Below, piece after piece: positions 37,214 through 46,145 of a stretch of 64,000 bases of DNA (the first letter of the stretch is position 1; each line of letters opens with the position of its first letter). Both the position numbers and the translations under genes were made by a program. The DNA is taken from NCBI RefSeq assembly GCF_001506165.1, contig NZ_CP011427.1:4249265-4313264 (forward strand), given 5' to 3'. The notes under the pieces are model-generated. The model made no database searches and was not told where the DNA came from. It saw only the letters and a list, made by a program, of their open reading frames with translations. Source of the stretch: Pantoea vagans (GTDB lineage: Bacteria; Pseudomonadota; Gammaproteobacteria; Enterobacterales; Enterobacteriaceae).

Positions 37214-38761
37214 ATGGCTGAGTCTCAACCGCTACCCGCGTCGCCGAACGGCGCGGAGTATTTGCGCGCGGTGCTGCGTGCCCCTGTGTACGAAATTGCC
37301 CAGGTCACGCCGCTGCAAAAAATGGAAAAAATTTCATCGCGTCTCGGCAACACCATTTTGGTGAAGCGCGAGGATCGCCAGCCAGTACACAGCTTTAAGC
37401 TGCGTGGGGCGTACGCGATGATTGCCGGACTGACTGAAGAGCAAAAAGCACGCGGCGTGATCACGGCTTCGGCCGGCAACCACGCGCAGGGTGTGGCGCT
37501 TTCAGCCAGCACGCTGGGCATCAAATCACTGATTGTGATGCCGTTGGCCACGGCAGACATCAAGGTTGATGCAGTGCGCGCATTTGGCGGTGAGGCTTAT
37601 CTATTTGGTGCCAATTTCGATGAGGCGAAAGCCAAAGCGATTGAGCTGGCTGAGCAGCAGGGGTACACCTTTGTCCATCCGTTCGACCATCCGGCGGTGA
37701 TTGCCGGGCAGGGCACGCTGGCGATGGAACTGCTGCAACAAGATGCGCATATCGATCGGGTATTCGTGCCGGTCGGTGGCGGCGGTCTGGCAGCGGGCGT
37801 GGCAGTGCTGATCAAACAGCTGATGCCGCAGATCAAAGTGATCGCGGTGGAGTCGGAAGATTCAGCCTGCCTGAAAGCGGCACTGGATGCCGGTGAGCCG
37901 GTGGATTTGGCACGCGTCGGCTTGTTTGCTGAAGGTGTGGCGGTAAAGCGCATCGGCAGTGAAACGTTCCGTCTGTGCAAAGAGTATCTCGATGACATCA
38001 TCACCGTAGATAGCGATGCCATCTGCGCAGCGGTGAAAGACCTGTTTGAAGACGTGCGTGCGGTGGCGGAACCTTCAGGTGCGCTGGCGCTGGCGGGTAT
38101 GAAGAAGTATATCCAGCAGCACGACATCAAAGGCGAGCGCCTGGCGCACGTCTTGTCAGGCGCGAACGTCAACTTCCACGGTCTGCGCTATGTGTCGGAA
38201 CGCTGTGAAATTGGCGAACAGCGCGAGGCGTTACTGGCGGTGACGATCCCAGAGCAGCAGGGCAGTTTCCTCAAGTTCTGCCAGACGCTGGGTGGTCGCT
38301 CCATCACCGAGTTCAACTACCGTTATGCGGATGCGGATAACGCCTGCATCTTCGTCGGTGTGCGCTTAACACGCGGGCTGGAAGAGCGCAGCGAAATCAT
38401 CAACCAATTGACTGAAAGTGGTTATAACGTCGTGGATCTGTCGGACGACGAAATGGCAAAACTGCATGTGCGCTACATGGTCGGTGGACGTCCGTCGAAA
38501 CCGCTGCGTGAGCGCCTGTTCAGTTTTGAATTCCCGGAAGCACCGGGCGCACTGCTGAAGTTTTTGCAGACGCTCGGCGCGCACTGGAATATCTCACTGT
38601 TCCACTATCGCAGCCACGGTACCGATTTTGGCCGCGTGCTGGTGGCATTCGAAGCTAACGACCAGGAGCCGAATTTCGACACCCATCTCACTGCATTGGG
38701 TTACGAATGGCACGATGAGGCGAACAACCCGGCATTCCGTTTCTTCCTCGCCGGGCAGTAG
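37214..38761 (+). CDS. ilvA: Threonine deaminase, biosynthetic
   Basis: 515 residues (E. coli 514). The fold-type II PLP lysine is K62 in HSFKLRGAYAM; GGGGLAAG near 190 holds the cofactor phosphate. The C-terminal third has two ACT-like domains, the site of isoleucine inhibition and valine activation. It is the last gene of ilvGMEDA. Its stop codon abuts the stop of convergent ilvY with no base between them, and its terminator lies in the ilvY coding region. Confidence 0.97.
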   Translation: MAESQPLPASPNGAEYLRAVLRAPVYEIAQVTPLQKMEKISSRLGNTILVKREDRQPVHSFKLRGAYAMIAGLTEEQKARGVITASAGNHAQGVALSASTLGIKSLIVMPLATADIKVDAVRAFGGEAYLFGANFDEAKAKAIELAEQQGYTFVHPFDHPAVIAGQGTLAMELLQQDAHIDRVFVPVGGGGLAAGVAVLIKQLMPQIKVIAVESEDSACLKAALDAGEPVDLARVGLFAEGVAVKRIGSETFRLCKEYLDDIITVDSDAICAAVKDLFEDVRAVAEPSGALALAGMKKYIQQHDIKGERLAHVLSGANVNFHGLRYVSERCEIGEQREALLAVTIPEQQGSFLKFCQTLGGRSITEFNYRYADADNACIFVGVRLTRGLEERSEIINQLTESGYNVVDLSDDEMAKLHVRYMVGGRPSKPLRERLFSFEFPEAPGALLKFLQTLGAHWNISLFHYRSHGTDFGRVLVAFEANDQEPNFDTHLTALGYEWHDEANNPAFRFFLAGQ

Positions 38762-39649
38762 TTACAGCAGGTTCCAGAACGCATTGATAAGCGGCTCCCC
38801 GAGCCGCTTTTTTTGTACGCACACGCCTAATTCAAGCGGCGCGACCGACTCGACATTCTCCAGCGTCAACACACGATTACGCACCGGTTCCGGGCTATTC
38901 TCCAGTACCACATCCGGCAACAACGCAATACCACATCCCAGCGCCACCATCGAAACAATCGCCTCATGCCCAGAGACCGTGGCATAAATTTGCGGATTGG
39001 GAATGCGATGGCGACGGAACCACAAATCGATACCGCGTCGCGCAGGCCCTTGTTCCGGCAGAATAAACGGAATCTGTGACCAGTCTGGATCGTCCTGAGT
39101 GGCCTGGCTGCGTACCGGACAAGGCAGTGCCGGGGCGATCAGCACCAGCGGAATGATGCCTAATGGCGTAAAATCTATGCTGGCAGGCAGCGACTCGGGA
39201 CGACCGGCGATCGCCAGATCCGCTTCGCCGGATTGCACCATCTCAATCGCGTCAGCGGCGTCACCGGTGGTGAGTTTGATCTCCACCTGAGGATGCTCGG
39301 CACGGAAGCGGTCGAGAATCGGCGGTAGATGACTATAGGCCGCGGTCACTGAGCAGAACAGGCGCAGCTCACCGCTGAGCGAGGGTCCATTCAGATCCAT
39401 CACGTGGCGCAGTTGCTGATACTGCAGCAAGGTTTGCTGAGCAAATTGTTTGAGGCGCTCTCCCGCTTCCGTGAGCGTTACCGTGCGGTTATCACGCAGA
39501 AACAACGCGTGACCGACATCTTCTTCCAGGCGCTGAATCTGGCGGGATAGCGTGGATGGGCTAACATGCATGGCACGCGCGGTGCGGCCAAAATGGCAGC
39601 TTTCGGCCAGATGAAGAAAGAGTTTCAGGTCTCGTAAATCCATGCGCAT
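38762..39649 (-). CDS. ilvY: LysR-type activator of ilvC
   Basis: 295 residues; a start two codons later (MDLRDLKLF, ATG at 39643) matches E. coli better. The winged helix is at about 18-42 (HFGRTARAMHVSPSTLSRQIQRL), followed by an effector domain for acetolactate/acetohydroxybutyrate. IlvY activates divergent ilvC when these substrates accumulate. An inverted repeat fitting its operator lies 18 bases upstream of the gene. Confidence 0.95.
   Translation of the reverse strand: MRMDLRDLKLFLHLAESCHFGRTARAMHVSPSTLSRQIQRLEEDVGHALFLRDNRTVTLTEAGERLKQFAQQTLLQYQQLRHVMDLNGPSLSGELRLFCSVTAAYSHLPPILDRFRAEHPQVEIKLTTGDAADAIEMVQSGEADLAIAGRPESLPASIDFTPLGIIPLVLIAPALPCPVRSQATQDDPDWSQIPFILPEQGPARRGIDLWFRRHRIPNPQIYATVSGHEAIVSMVALGCGIALLPDVVLENSPEPVRNRVLTLENVESVAPLELGVCVQKKRLGEPLINAFWNLL
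38789..38814 (+). terminator. ilvA terminator embedded in the ilvY coding sequence
   Basis: AAGCGGCTC at 38789-38797 and GAGCCGCTT at 38801-38809 with a 3-base loop, then T. On the reverse strand the same bases encode KKRLGEPL, about 10 codons before the end of IlvY. Confidence 0.85.
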
Positions 39650-39666
39650 TTCACCTCAACGTGTTG

Positions 39667-39681
39667 TTGCAAATTCTGCAA
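39667..39681. promoter_or_regulatory. Putative IlvY operator in the ilvY-ilvC gap
   Basis: TTGCAAATTCTGCAA is a perfect inverted repeat TTGCA-N5-TGCAA, the T-N11-A type bound by LysR regulators. A second, imperfect repeat (GTTGTTAA...TTTAAGCAAC) follows at about 39689-39712, closer to ilvC, fitting the tandem-operator layout of E. coli. Confidence 0.75.
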
Positions 39682-39804
39682 TGTGACGTTGTTAATATAT
39701 CAATTTAAGCAACGGATTTCCTGTCATATGATGGGGTCATTCGCGGCACTGAACGCAGTGTCGTTACTGAACAAAAGCAAACACAACATCTAACCGGAGT
39801 ACCC

Positions 39805-41280
39805 ATGGCTAACTACTTCAACACATTGAATCTGCGCAACCAGTTAGCGCAGTTAGGCAAATGTCGTTTCATGTCACGCGATGAATTCGCAGACGGCGCA
39901 AGTTTCCTGAAAGGTAAAAAAGTCGTTATCGTTGGCTGTGGCGCTCAGGGTCTGAACCAGGGCCTGAACATGCGTGACTCTGGTCTGGATATCGCTTACG
40001 CCCTGCGCGCAGAAGCGATTGCTGAGAAGCGTGCTTCTTTCCGCAAAGCGACCGATAACGGTTTTAAAGTGGGTACTTACGAAGAGCTGATCCCGCAGGC
40101 GGATCTGGTCGTTAACCTGACGCCAGACAAGCAGCACTCTGCAGTCGTTAAAGCGGTTCAGCCACTGATGAAAGATGGCGCAGCACTGGGTTACTCACAC
40201 GGTTTCAACATTGTTGAATCAGGCGAGACCATCCGTAAAGACATCACCGTAGTGATGGTGGCGCCGAAGTGCCCAGGTACTGAAGTGCGTGAAGAGTACA
40301 AGCGTGGTTTCGGTGTACCAACCCTGATCGCCGTTCACCCAGAAAACGATCCTAAAGGCGAAGGCCTGGCGATTGCTAAAGCTTGGGCTGCGGCAACCGG
40401 CGGTGACCGTGCGGGCGTGCTGGAGTCTTCGTTCGTTGCAGAAGTGAAATCTGACCTGATGGGCGAGCAGACTATCCTGTGCGGTATGCTGCAGGCCGGT
40501 TCTCTGCTGTGCTTCGATAAGCTGGTGGCTGAAGGTCACGATGCGGCTTACACCGAAAAACTGATTCAGTTCGGCTGGGAAACCATCACCGAATCACTGA
40601 AGTTTGGTGGCATCACCCTGATGATGGATCGCCTGTCTAACCCGGCGAAAATCCGTGCTTATGCGCTGTCTGAGCAGCTGAAAACCATCATGGCGCCACT
40701 GTTCCAGAAGCATATGGATGACATCATTTCTGGCGAATTCTCTTCAGGCATGATGGCTGACTGGGCCAACGACGATAAAAACCTGCTGACCTGGCGTGAA
40801 GAGACTGGTGCAACTGCATTCGAAAACGCACCACAGTTCGACGGTAAAATCGAAGAGCAGGAATACTACGATAAAGGCGTTGTGATGGTTGCGATGGTGA
40901 AAGCGGGCGTTGAGTTGGCCTTCGAAACCATGATCGACGCGGGCATCATCGAAGAGTCTGCTTACTACGAATCACTGCACGAGCTGCCGCTGATTGCGAA
41001 CACCATCGCACGTAAGCGTCTGTATGAAATGAACGTGGTTATCTCTGATACCGCAGAATACGGTAACTACCTGTTCTCCTTCGCGGCCGTACCGCTGCTG
41101 AAAGAGTTCATGACCACCCTGCAGCCGGGCGATCTGGGCAAAGCGATTGAAGGCACTCAGGTTGATAACGCGCAACTGCGTGACGTTAACGAAGCCGTTC
41201 GTCAGCACCCAATCGAATCGGTTGGTCGTAAACTGCGTGGCTATATGACTGATATGAAACGTATCGCGGTTGCAGGCTAA
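39805..41280 (+). CDS. ilvC: Ketol-acid reductoisomerase (class II)
   Basis: 491 residues, the long class II enteric form with a duplicated C-terminal domain. It isomerises and reduces acetolactate with NADPH and Mg. The Rossmann motif [10 protein letters not shown] is near 45-54; Mg-binding acidic residues lie in [11 protein letters not shown] near 217. It is induced by substrate through IlvY and followed by a strong terminator. Confidence 0.97.
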   Translation: MANYFNTLNLRNQLAQLGKCRFMSRDEFADGASFLKGKKVVIVGCGAQGLNQGLNMRDSGLDIAYALRAEAIAEKRASFRKATDNGFKVGTYEELIPQADLVVNLTPDKQHSAVVKAVQPLMKDGAALGYSHGFNIVESGETIRKDITVVMVAPKCPGTEVREEYKRGFGVPTLIAVHPENDPKGEGLAIAKAWAAATGGDRAGVLESSFVAEVKSDLMGEQTILCGMLQAGSLLCFDKLVAEGHDAAYTEKLIQFGWETITESLKFGGITLMMDRLSNPAKIRAYALSEQLKTIMAPLFQKHMDDIISGEFSSGMMADWANDDKNLLTWREETGATAFENAPQFDGKIEEQEYYDKGVVMVAMVKAGVELAFETMIDAGIIEESAYYESLHELPLIANTIARKRLYEMNVVISDTAEYGNYLFSFAAVPLLKEFMTTLQPGDLGKAIEGTQVDNAQLRDVNEAVRQHPIESVGRKLRGYMTDMKRIAVAG

Positions 41281-41312
41281 GCCACACACGACACCGTTTT
41301 CAGCACACGAAG

Positions 41313-41336
41313 AACCCCGGCTTGCCGGGGTTTTTT
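41313..41336 (+). terminator. Terminator of ilvC
   Basis: AACCCCGGC, two-base loop, GCCGGGGTT at 41313-41332 followed by T. Confidence 0.92.
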
Positions 41337-41515
41337 ATGTCTGGAATCCGTACTTTAGTGTTAACACTGCACAGCATTTTGGGCGTAATGCTTGTCAGTT
41401 AAGCTGTGATGATAACGCCGTCTGGGGCCATGACACATTTATCACTGTTACCCATGTGCCCGGTCTTAAGTGTTATCTATGCGCACCGTGCAAACCGTAC
41501 CCAACCCCAGCCAAT

Positions 41516-41541
41516 AAAAAACCCGGCCTGAGCCGGGTTTC
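41516..41541 (-). terminator. Terminator of the yhjE-like gene
   Basis: On the reverse strand AAACCCGGCT, a short loop and GCCGGGTTTTTT. It lies about 20 bases after the stop of the transporter. The 180 bases between it and the ilvC terminator hold nothing I recognise. Confidence 0.85.
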
Positions 41542-41561
41542 ATCACGCTAAACAGCCACCA

Positions 41562-42896
41562 TCACACCGCTTCATACAGCGTCTGATTACGCGTCTCTTT
41601 ACAGGCAATCAGCGCGATCAGCGTCAGTACCGCCATGGATGCCAGATAGAAGCCCACCGCCTGCAAGCCGTAGTTCGCATTCAGCCAGGTGGCGATATAC
41701 GGTGCCACGGACGCGCCCAAAATCGACGACAGGTTGTATGAGAATGACGCGCCGGTATAACGCACTTCAGTCGGGAACAGCTCCGGCAGCAGTGCGCCCA
41801 TTGGGCCAAACGTCAGCCCCATAATGCTCAGGCCCAGCAGCAGGAAGCCCATCACCAGAATCTGCGAACCTGAACCCAGCAGCACAGGGAACATTAGGGC
41901 AAAGGCGATAATCATCAGCGTAATGGTGATCATGGTACGACGACGGCCATAGCGGTCTGCCAGCAGGCCCGCAATCGGCACCATCACGCCAAAACCAATC
42001 ACCGCCACCATCAACATCCACAGGAAGCTATTACGTGAATAGCCCAAGCCCGCAGGTGCAGGTGCTGTGCCGTAGCTCATGGAGTACACCGTCATAATAT
42101 AGAACAGGGTATAGGTGGCCAGCATGATGAAGGTGCCGAGAATGGTCGCGGTCAGATGCTTGCTCAGCAGCGTACCAATCGGCATTTTGACTTGCTTGTT
42201 CTCTTTCTGCACTTTGGCAAACACTGGGCTTTCATGCAGTGACACACGCACATACAGGCCAATCAACACCAGCACAGCAGAGAGAATAAAGGGTACACGC
42301 CAGCCCCAGCTCATAAACTGCTCATCAGTCAGCAGCCAGGAGAGCAGCAGGAAGGTGCCGTTAGCGAAGAAGAAGCCAATCGGTGCGCCCAGTTGTGGGA
42401 ACGAACCATACAACGCGCGTTTTTTCGCTGGGGCATTTTCGGTGGCAAGCAGTGCAGCACCGCCCCATTCGCCGCCTAAACCCAGGCCCTGACCAAAACG
42501 TGCCAGCGCTAACAGCAGCGGCGCGGCAACACCAATGGTTTGATAGCTCGGCAGTAGGCCGATCAAAACAGTGGAGACGCCCATGGTGAGGAGTGACGCA
42601 ACCAGGGTCGCTTTACGGCCCACGCGATCGCCAAAGTGTCCGAACAGCGCAGAACCAATTGGGCGCGCGACGAAGGCGATAGCAAAGGTTGCCAGCGACT
42701 GTAGCGTGGCAACAGTAGGATCGCCCTGCGGGAAGAAAATGTGCGGGAAGATGATGACGGCCGCAGTGGCATAAATATAGAAATCGAAGAATTCGATAGC
42801 GGTGCCGACAAGCGATGCCACGACCACTTTGCCACGGGAATTGACGGGCGTGTCGTCGTGTTTATTGTCGAGTGTTTCTGTGATGGAGGCTTGCAT
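41562..42896 (-). CDS. yhjE: MFS transporter, metabolite:H+ symporter family (YhjE-like)
   Basis: 444 residues with about 12 hydrophobic segments. The MHS-family motifs are clear: EFFDFYIYATAAVIIFP in the first helix, GHFGDRVGRKATL in loop 2-3, GLGLGGEWGGAALLATE near 145, and ADRYGRRR in the second half. The whole sequence follows E. coli YhjE. The family includes shikimate, proline and dicarboxylate symporters, but the substrate here is unknown. It lies with yhjD and yhjC in the same order as in E. coli. Confidence 0.85.
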   Translation of the reverse strand: MQASITETLDNKHDDTPVNSRGKVVVASLVGTAIEFFDFYIYATAAVIIFPHIFFPQGDPTVATLQSLATFAIAFVARPIGSALFGHFGDRVGRKATLVASLLTMGVSTVLIGLLPSYQTIGVAAPLLLALARFGQGLGLGGEWGGAALLATENAPAKKRALYGSFPQLGAPIGFFFANGTFLLLSWLLTDEQFMSWGWRVPFILSAVLVLIGLYVRVSLHESPVFAKVQKENKQVKMPIGTLLSKHLTATILGTFIMLATYTLFYIMTVYSMSYGTAPAPAGLGYSRNSFLWMLMVAVIGFGVMVPIAGLLADRYGRRRTMITITLMIIAFALMFPVLLGSGSQILVMGFLLLGLSIMGLTFGPMGALLPELFPTEVRYTGASFSYNLSSILGASVAPYIATWLNANYGLQAVGFYLASMAVLTLIALIACKETRNQTLYEAV

Positions 42897-43104
42897 AACT
42901 GTTTCTTAATTGTAAATGTAGACAGAGAATCTTACGCACCTGTTTTGCTGCATTCAATGGCGAAAAACCGCGTCAGAACAGGCATTTTCGGCGAAAAAGT
43001 GGATAATCTCTGAGTTGCGGCAATCGGCGGCGGATGGGAACGGGAAGTGTCACTTTTTTGGCGGGAATCTCTGCAAAAGGGCCAAATTAAAGTGACCCTT
43101 TAGC

Positions 43105-43146
43105 GTTTCCTGCTGGTTTTTGCTGAATTTGTAGCCAGCAGGAAAC
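43105..43146. other. Perfect 12-bp stem hairpin between yhjE and yhjD
   Basis: GTTTCCTGCTGG at 43105-43116 and CCAGCAGGAAAC at 43135-43146 are exact complements around an 18-base loop; ATTTTT follows on the + strand. A close copy of the left arm, TTTCCTGCTGGCTTTTG, reappears near 63972, so it may be a dispersed repeat. The remaining 42897-43104 holds nothing recognisable except a possible yhjE promoter. Confidence 0.5.
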
Positions 43147-43185
43147 ATTTTTAGCTGTTGCGGCAAATGTAACAAACTTGCTCGC

Positions 43186-44187
43186 TTATTTGCCCGGATG
43201 CGGCGGTGGCAATTCCTTATCATCCTTGTACTTTGCCGTGGCGATCCACGCGGCGCAGAACAGGGTCAGGCGCGCAAAGAAATAGAAAAATGCCATTAAC
43301 CCCAGCACGGAACCAAAGGCGGCACCAGACGGCGAGGTCGCCAGTTTCGGCAGCGTTAATGTCATGACAAACTTAATCACCTCAAAGCCAATCGCCGCCA
43401 GCAGCGTGCCGCGGAACAGCGCTTTTTTACGCGGCTTGTGGCGCGGCAGAATCCAGAAAATCCACAGGAATAGCAGATAGTTGGCGAAGATGGAGATCGA
43501 CAGCGCAATAATGGTCATCGCCGGACGCAGCCACTCGATATCTTCCAGCCCTAAGGCATTGACGATGGCGTTTTGTGCGGCACCGGCAATCGAGGTCAGT
43601 GACAGCGTAATCACTAGCGCCAGCATCAAACCGAGCAGTGACAGCAAATCACGGGCATATTTCTTCCAGATTTTTTCTTGGTCATCAGGTGTGCGCTCCC
43701 ATACATCGCGTGACTGGGCGCGCACCGCCTCGCGCAAATTACCCATCCAGTTTATGCCGGAGTAAAGCGCCAGCAGCAAACCGGTCAAGCCTACGGTGGC
43801 GCGCTGCTGAATAGCGGTATTCACGGTATTTTTCAGGGTATTGGCTAGCGTGGGGTCACTGATACTGTTAACGATTTTGTTGATCAACTCTGAGAGTAAA
43901 TCCTGATTCGACGCCAGTACAAAACCGACTGCCGCAAAGGAGACCATCAAAATCGGTATCAGTGACAGGAAAGAGAAGTAGGTGATCGCCGCGCCAAACT
44001 GACTTCCGAGACGATCGTTAAAACGTTCCAGTGCGCGCATAAAATGCGCCACTGCCGGGATGGCCTGAAACCAGGCCGCAAAGCGTGAAACGTTCTGAAT
44101 CGAACCATCCACGGTTTTGTTGCCGGTCTTAATATCAATCAGCGGCTTTTTATCAGCCGCAGGGTCTTTAGTGGGTTTGTCTGTCAT
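43186..44187 (-). CDS. yhjD: YihY/RNase BN-like inner-membrane protein YhjD
   Basis: 333 residues with six hydrophobic segments after a polar N-terminus of about 75 residues. Conserved stretches FNDRLGSQFGAAITYFSFLSLIPILM, LYSGINWMGNLREA and GAAFGSVLGLMAFFYFFARLTLF mark the YhjD branch of the YihY family. E. coli YhjD has been linked to Kdo-independent lipid IVA export through suppressor mutations; its normal role is unsettled. It is not an RNase. Confidence 0.88.
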   Translation of the reverse strand: MTDKPTKDPAADKKPLIDIKTGNKTVDGSIQNVSRFAAWFQAIPAVAHFMRALERFNDRLGSQFGAAITYFSFLSLIPILMVSFAAVGFVLASNQDLLSELINKIVNSISDPTLANTLKNTVNTAIQQRATVGLTGLLLALYSGINWMGNLREAVRAQSRDVWERTPDDQEKIWKKYARDLLSLLGLMLALVITLSLTSIAGAAQNAIVNALGLEDIEWLRPAMTIIALSISIFANYLLFLWIFWILPRHKPRKKALFRGTLLAAIGFEVIKFVMTLTLPKLATSPSGAAFGSVLGLMAFFYFFARLTLFCAAWIATAKYKDDKELPPPHPGK

Positions 44188-44232
44188 AGACGATATGCAT
44201 CCTGTTCACTGCGAAATTAAAATTATAGCCTG

Positions 44233-45141
44233 CTATGTCACATACTCCTGCAAGACCTGGCTTAACCACTCCATAAACACCCGCACGCGACGCGCGACAT
44301 TGCGACGATGGGGATAAAGTAGCGAAATCGGCATAGGCTTCGCCGGGAAGTGATGCAGTACCTCCACCAACTGGCCTGACTCCAGCAGTGGCTGCACACC
44401 GATTGCCGGTACCTGAATAATGCCCAGCCCGGCAATACAAGCGGCGCGGTAAGTTTCCGTGCTGTTCACGGTCACCACGCCACCGGTTTGTACGTAATGA
44501 CACTGCTTGCCATCGAAATATTCAAAACCTAATGATGGCTGCCCAAGTTGCTGGGTGTAGTGCACCATCGCGTGCTGCGCCAGGTCTTCCAGACGCACCG
44601 GCATGCCGAAGCGGGAAAGGTAATCGGGGCTGGCACAGTTAATCAAGGCATGCGATCCGATTTTACGCGCGATCAGGCCAGAATCTTTCAGCTCACCCAC
44701 CCGAATCACGCAGTCAAAGCCTTCGCGAATCACATCCACCTGACGGTCGCTGCTGCTAAGCTCAATCTCAACGCCGGGATAATGTTGCAGGAACTCTGGC
44801 AGACGCGGCAGGACAAAACCGGTGGCCATGGCGACCGACATATCGACACGCAGTTTGCCGCTCAAGGTGGCGGGGTCGTGCTGGAACAGGCTGTCCATGT
44901 CGTCGAGCATCGACAGCAAATCGAGACAGCGATCGTAATAAACCAACCCATCTTGGGTGAGGTGCACACGGCGCGTGGTGCGGTGGAGCAGACGGGTGCC
45001 CATTTGATTTTCCAGCGCCTGCAACTGGCGAGATACGCTGCCTTTAGGCAGACCCAGACTTTCTGCCGCACGGGTAAAACTGCCCATTTCTGCCACCCGC
45101 ACAAAAACCTGCATTGCGTGAATTTTATCCATGTTGTTCAC
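44233..45141 (-). CDS. yhjC: LysR-type regulator, YhjC-like
   Basis: 302 residues (or 299 from MDKIHAMQ). The winged helix SFTRAAESLGLPKGSVSRQLQALE is at about 20-43 and an effector domain follows (LSGKLRVDMSVAMATGFVLPRL). It resembles E. coli YhjC over the full length. It is divergent from the SDR gene at 45248 with a 106-base gap, the usual layout for a LysR regulator and its target. Confidence 0.82.
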   Translation of the reverse strand: MNNMDKIHAMQVFVRVAEMGSFTRAAESLGLPKGSVSRQLQALENQMGTRLLHRTTRRVHLTQDGLVYYDRCLDLLSMLDDMDSLFQHDPATLSGKLRVDMSVAMATGFVLPRLPEFLQHYPGVEIELSSSDRQVDVIREGFDCVIRVGELKDSGLIARKIGSHALINCASPDYLSRFGMPVRLEDLAQHAMVHYTQQLGQPSLGFEYFDGKQCHYVQTGGVVTVNSTETYRAACIAGLGIIQVPAIGVQPLLESGQLVEVLHHFPAKPMPISLLYPHRRNVARRVRVFMEWLSQVLQEYVT

Positions 45142-45247
45142 CGATTGTTGTTGTTAGTGAAACAGTGCTGCGTATTCCTATGCGTTTATAGATCAATTAT
45201 TCGCGAATATCCTTAATCCGTGTTCAATTTTCCAACTGGAGCGAAAC

Positions 45248-46006
45248 ATGAGTCATAAAATTGCATTGATTACCGGCGGCAACCGCGGTTTAGGCAAGAA
45301 TGGTGCGCTGAAACTGGCAGCTAAAGGCACTGATATCTTATTTACCTATCGTGGTCACGCTGACGAAGCGCAAGCCGTAGTACAAGAGATTGAAGCGCTG
45401 GGGGCGCGTGCGGTGGCGCTGCAGCTGGATGTAGGCGATAGCAGCACCTTTGACAGCTTCGTGGCACAGGTCAAAGAGACACTGCAGAAAACCTGGCAGC
45501 GAGACAGTTTTGATTATTTAGTGAACAACGCGGGTCACGGTCACTACAAGCTGTTTGCGGAGACCACCGAAGACGAATTCGATGCGTTGGTGAATGTGCA
45601 CCTGAAAGGGCCGTTCTTCCTGACGCAGAAGTTACTGCCACTGATTGTGGATGGTGGCCGCATCCTGAATATCTCCAGCGGATTAACCCGCATGACGCTG
45701 CCGGGATCAGGCACCTACGCCTCAATCAAAGGTGCCATGGAAGTGCTAACGCGCTATCAGGCGAAAGAGTTGGGCGAGCGCCGGATTCGCGTCAACATTC
45801 TGGCTCCGGGTGCGATTGAAACGGATTTCGGCGGGGGTCGTGTTCGTGACACCAAAGATCTCAATAATCATATTGCCTCTGTCACTGCGCTGGGTCGTGT
45901 TGGCTTGCCGGATGATATTGGTGATGCCATCAGCGCGATCCTGAGCGATGAAACTGGCTGGGTTAACGCGCAGCGTATTGAAGCCTCAGGCGGTCAGGCG
46001 CTGTAA
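45248..46006 (+). CDS. Short-chain dehydrogenase/reductase
   Basis: 252 residues, classical SDR. The cofactor motif GGNRGLG is at 10-16, NNAG near 92, the catalytic serine in ILNISSG and the YxxxK pair in GTYASIKGAM near 158-162. The LDVGD motif near 61 contacts adenine. R17-type basic residues after the glycine motif are absent, so cofactor preference is unclear. The substrate is unknown. It diverges from the YhjC-like regulator, which probably controls it. Confidence 0.85.
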   Translation: MSHKIALITGGNRGLGKNGALKLAAKGTDILFTYRGHADEAQAVVQEIEALGARAVALQLDVGDSSTFDSFVAQVKETLQKTWQRDSFDYLVNNAGHGHYKLFAETTEDEFDALVNVHLKGPFFLTQKLLPLIVDGGRILNISSGLTRMTLPGSGTYASIKGAMEVLTRYQAKELGERRIRVNILAPGAIETDFGGGRVRDTKDLNNHIASVTALGRVGLPDDIGDAISAILSDETGWVNAQRIEASGGQAL

Positions 46007-46020
46007 TCATGTGCGATTTT

Positions 46021-46094
46021 TAGGGTGCGCATAATAAATGCGCACCCTACGAAAAAACGCATTCAACTCTGTAGGGTCGCCATTTATGGCGACC
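46021..46094. repeat. Two REP-like palindromes (pair 1)
   Basis: TAGGGTGCGC-loop-GCGCACCCTA at 46021-46049 and GTAGGGTCGCCATTTATGG followed by CGACC at 46071-46094. Both belong to a roughly 24-bp family with a GTAGGGT head and a GCGCA or CGCCA palindrome, also seen at 60081-60131 and 63030-63094. They lie between the SDR gene and convergent phzF-like gene and may act as terminator or mRNA end. Confidence 0.8.
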
Positions 46095-46145
46095 GATAAG
46101 CGCTTAATTGACATGCATGGCTGCTTTTTCACGCCTTGATGCGCC

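Noticed and set aside
44548-45216. 222-codon forward frame opposite yhjC
   Set aside because: Antisense to a full-length LysR gene; biased composition, no domain.
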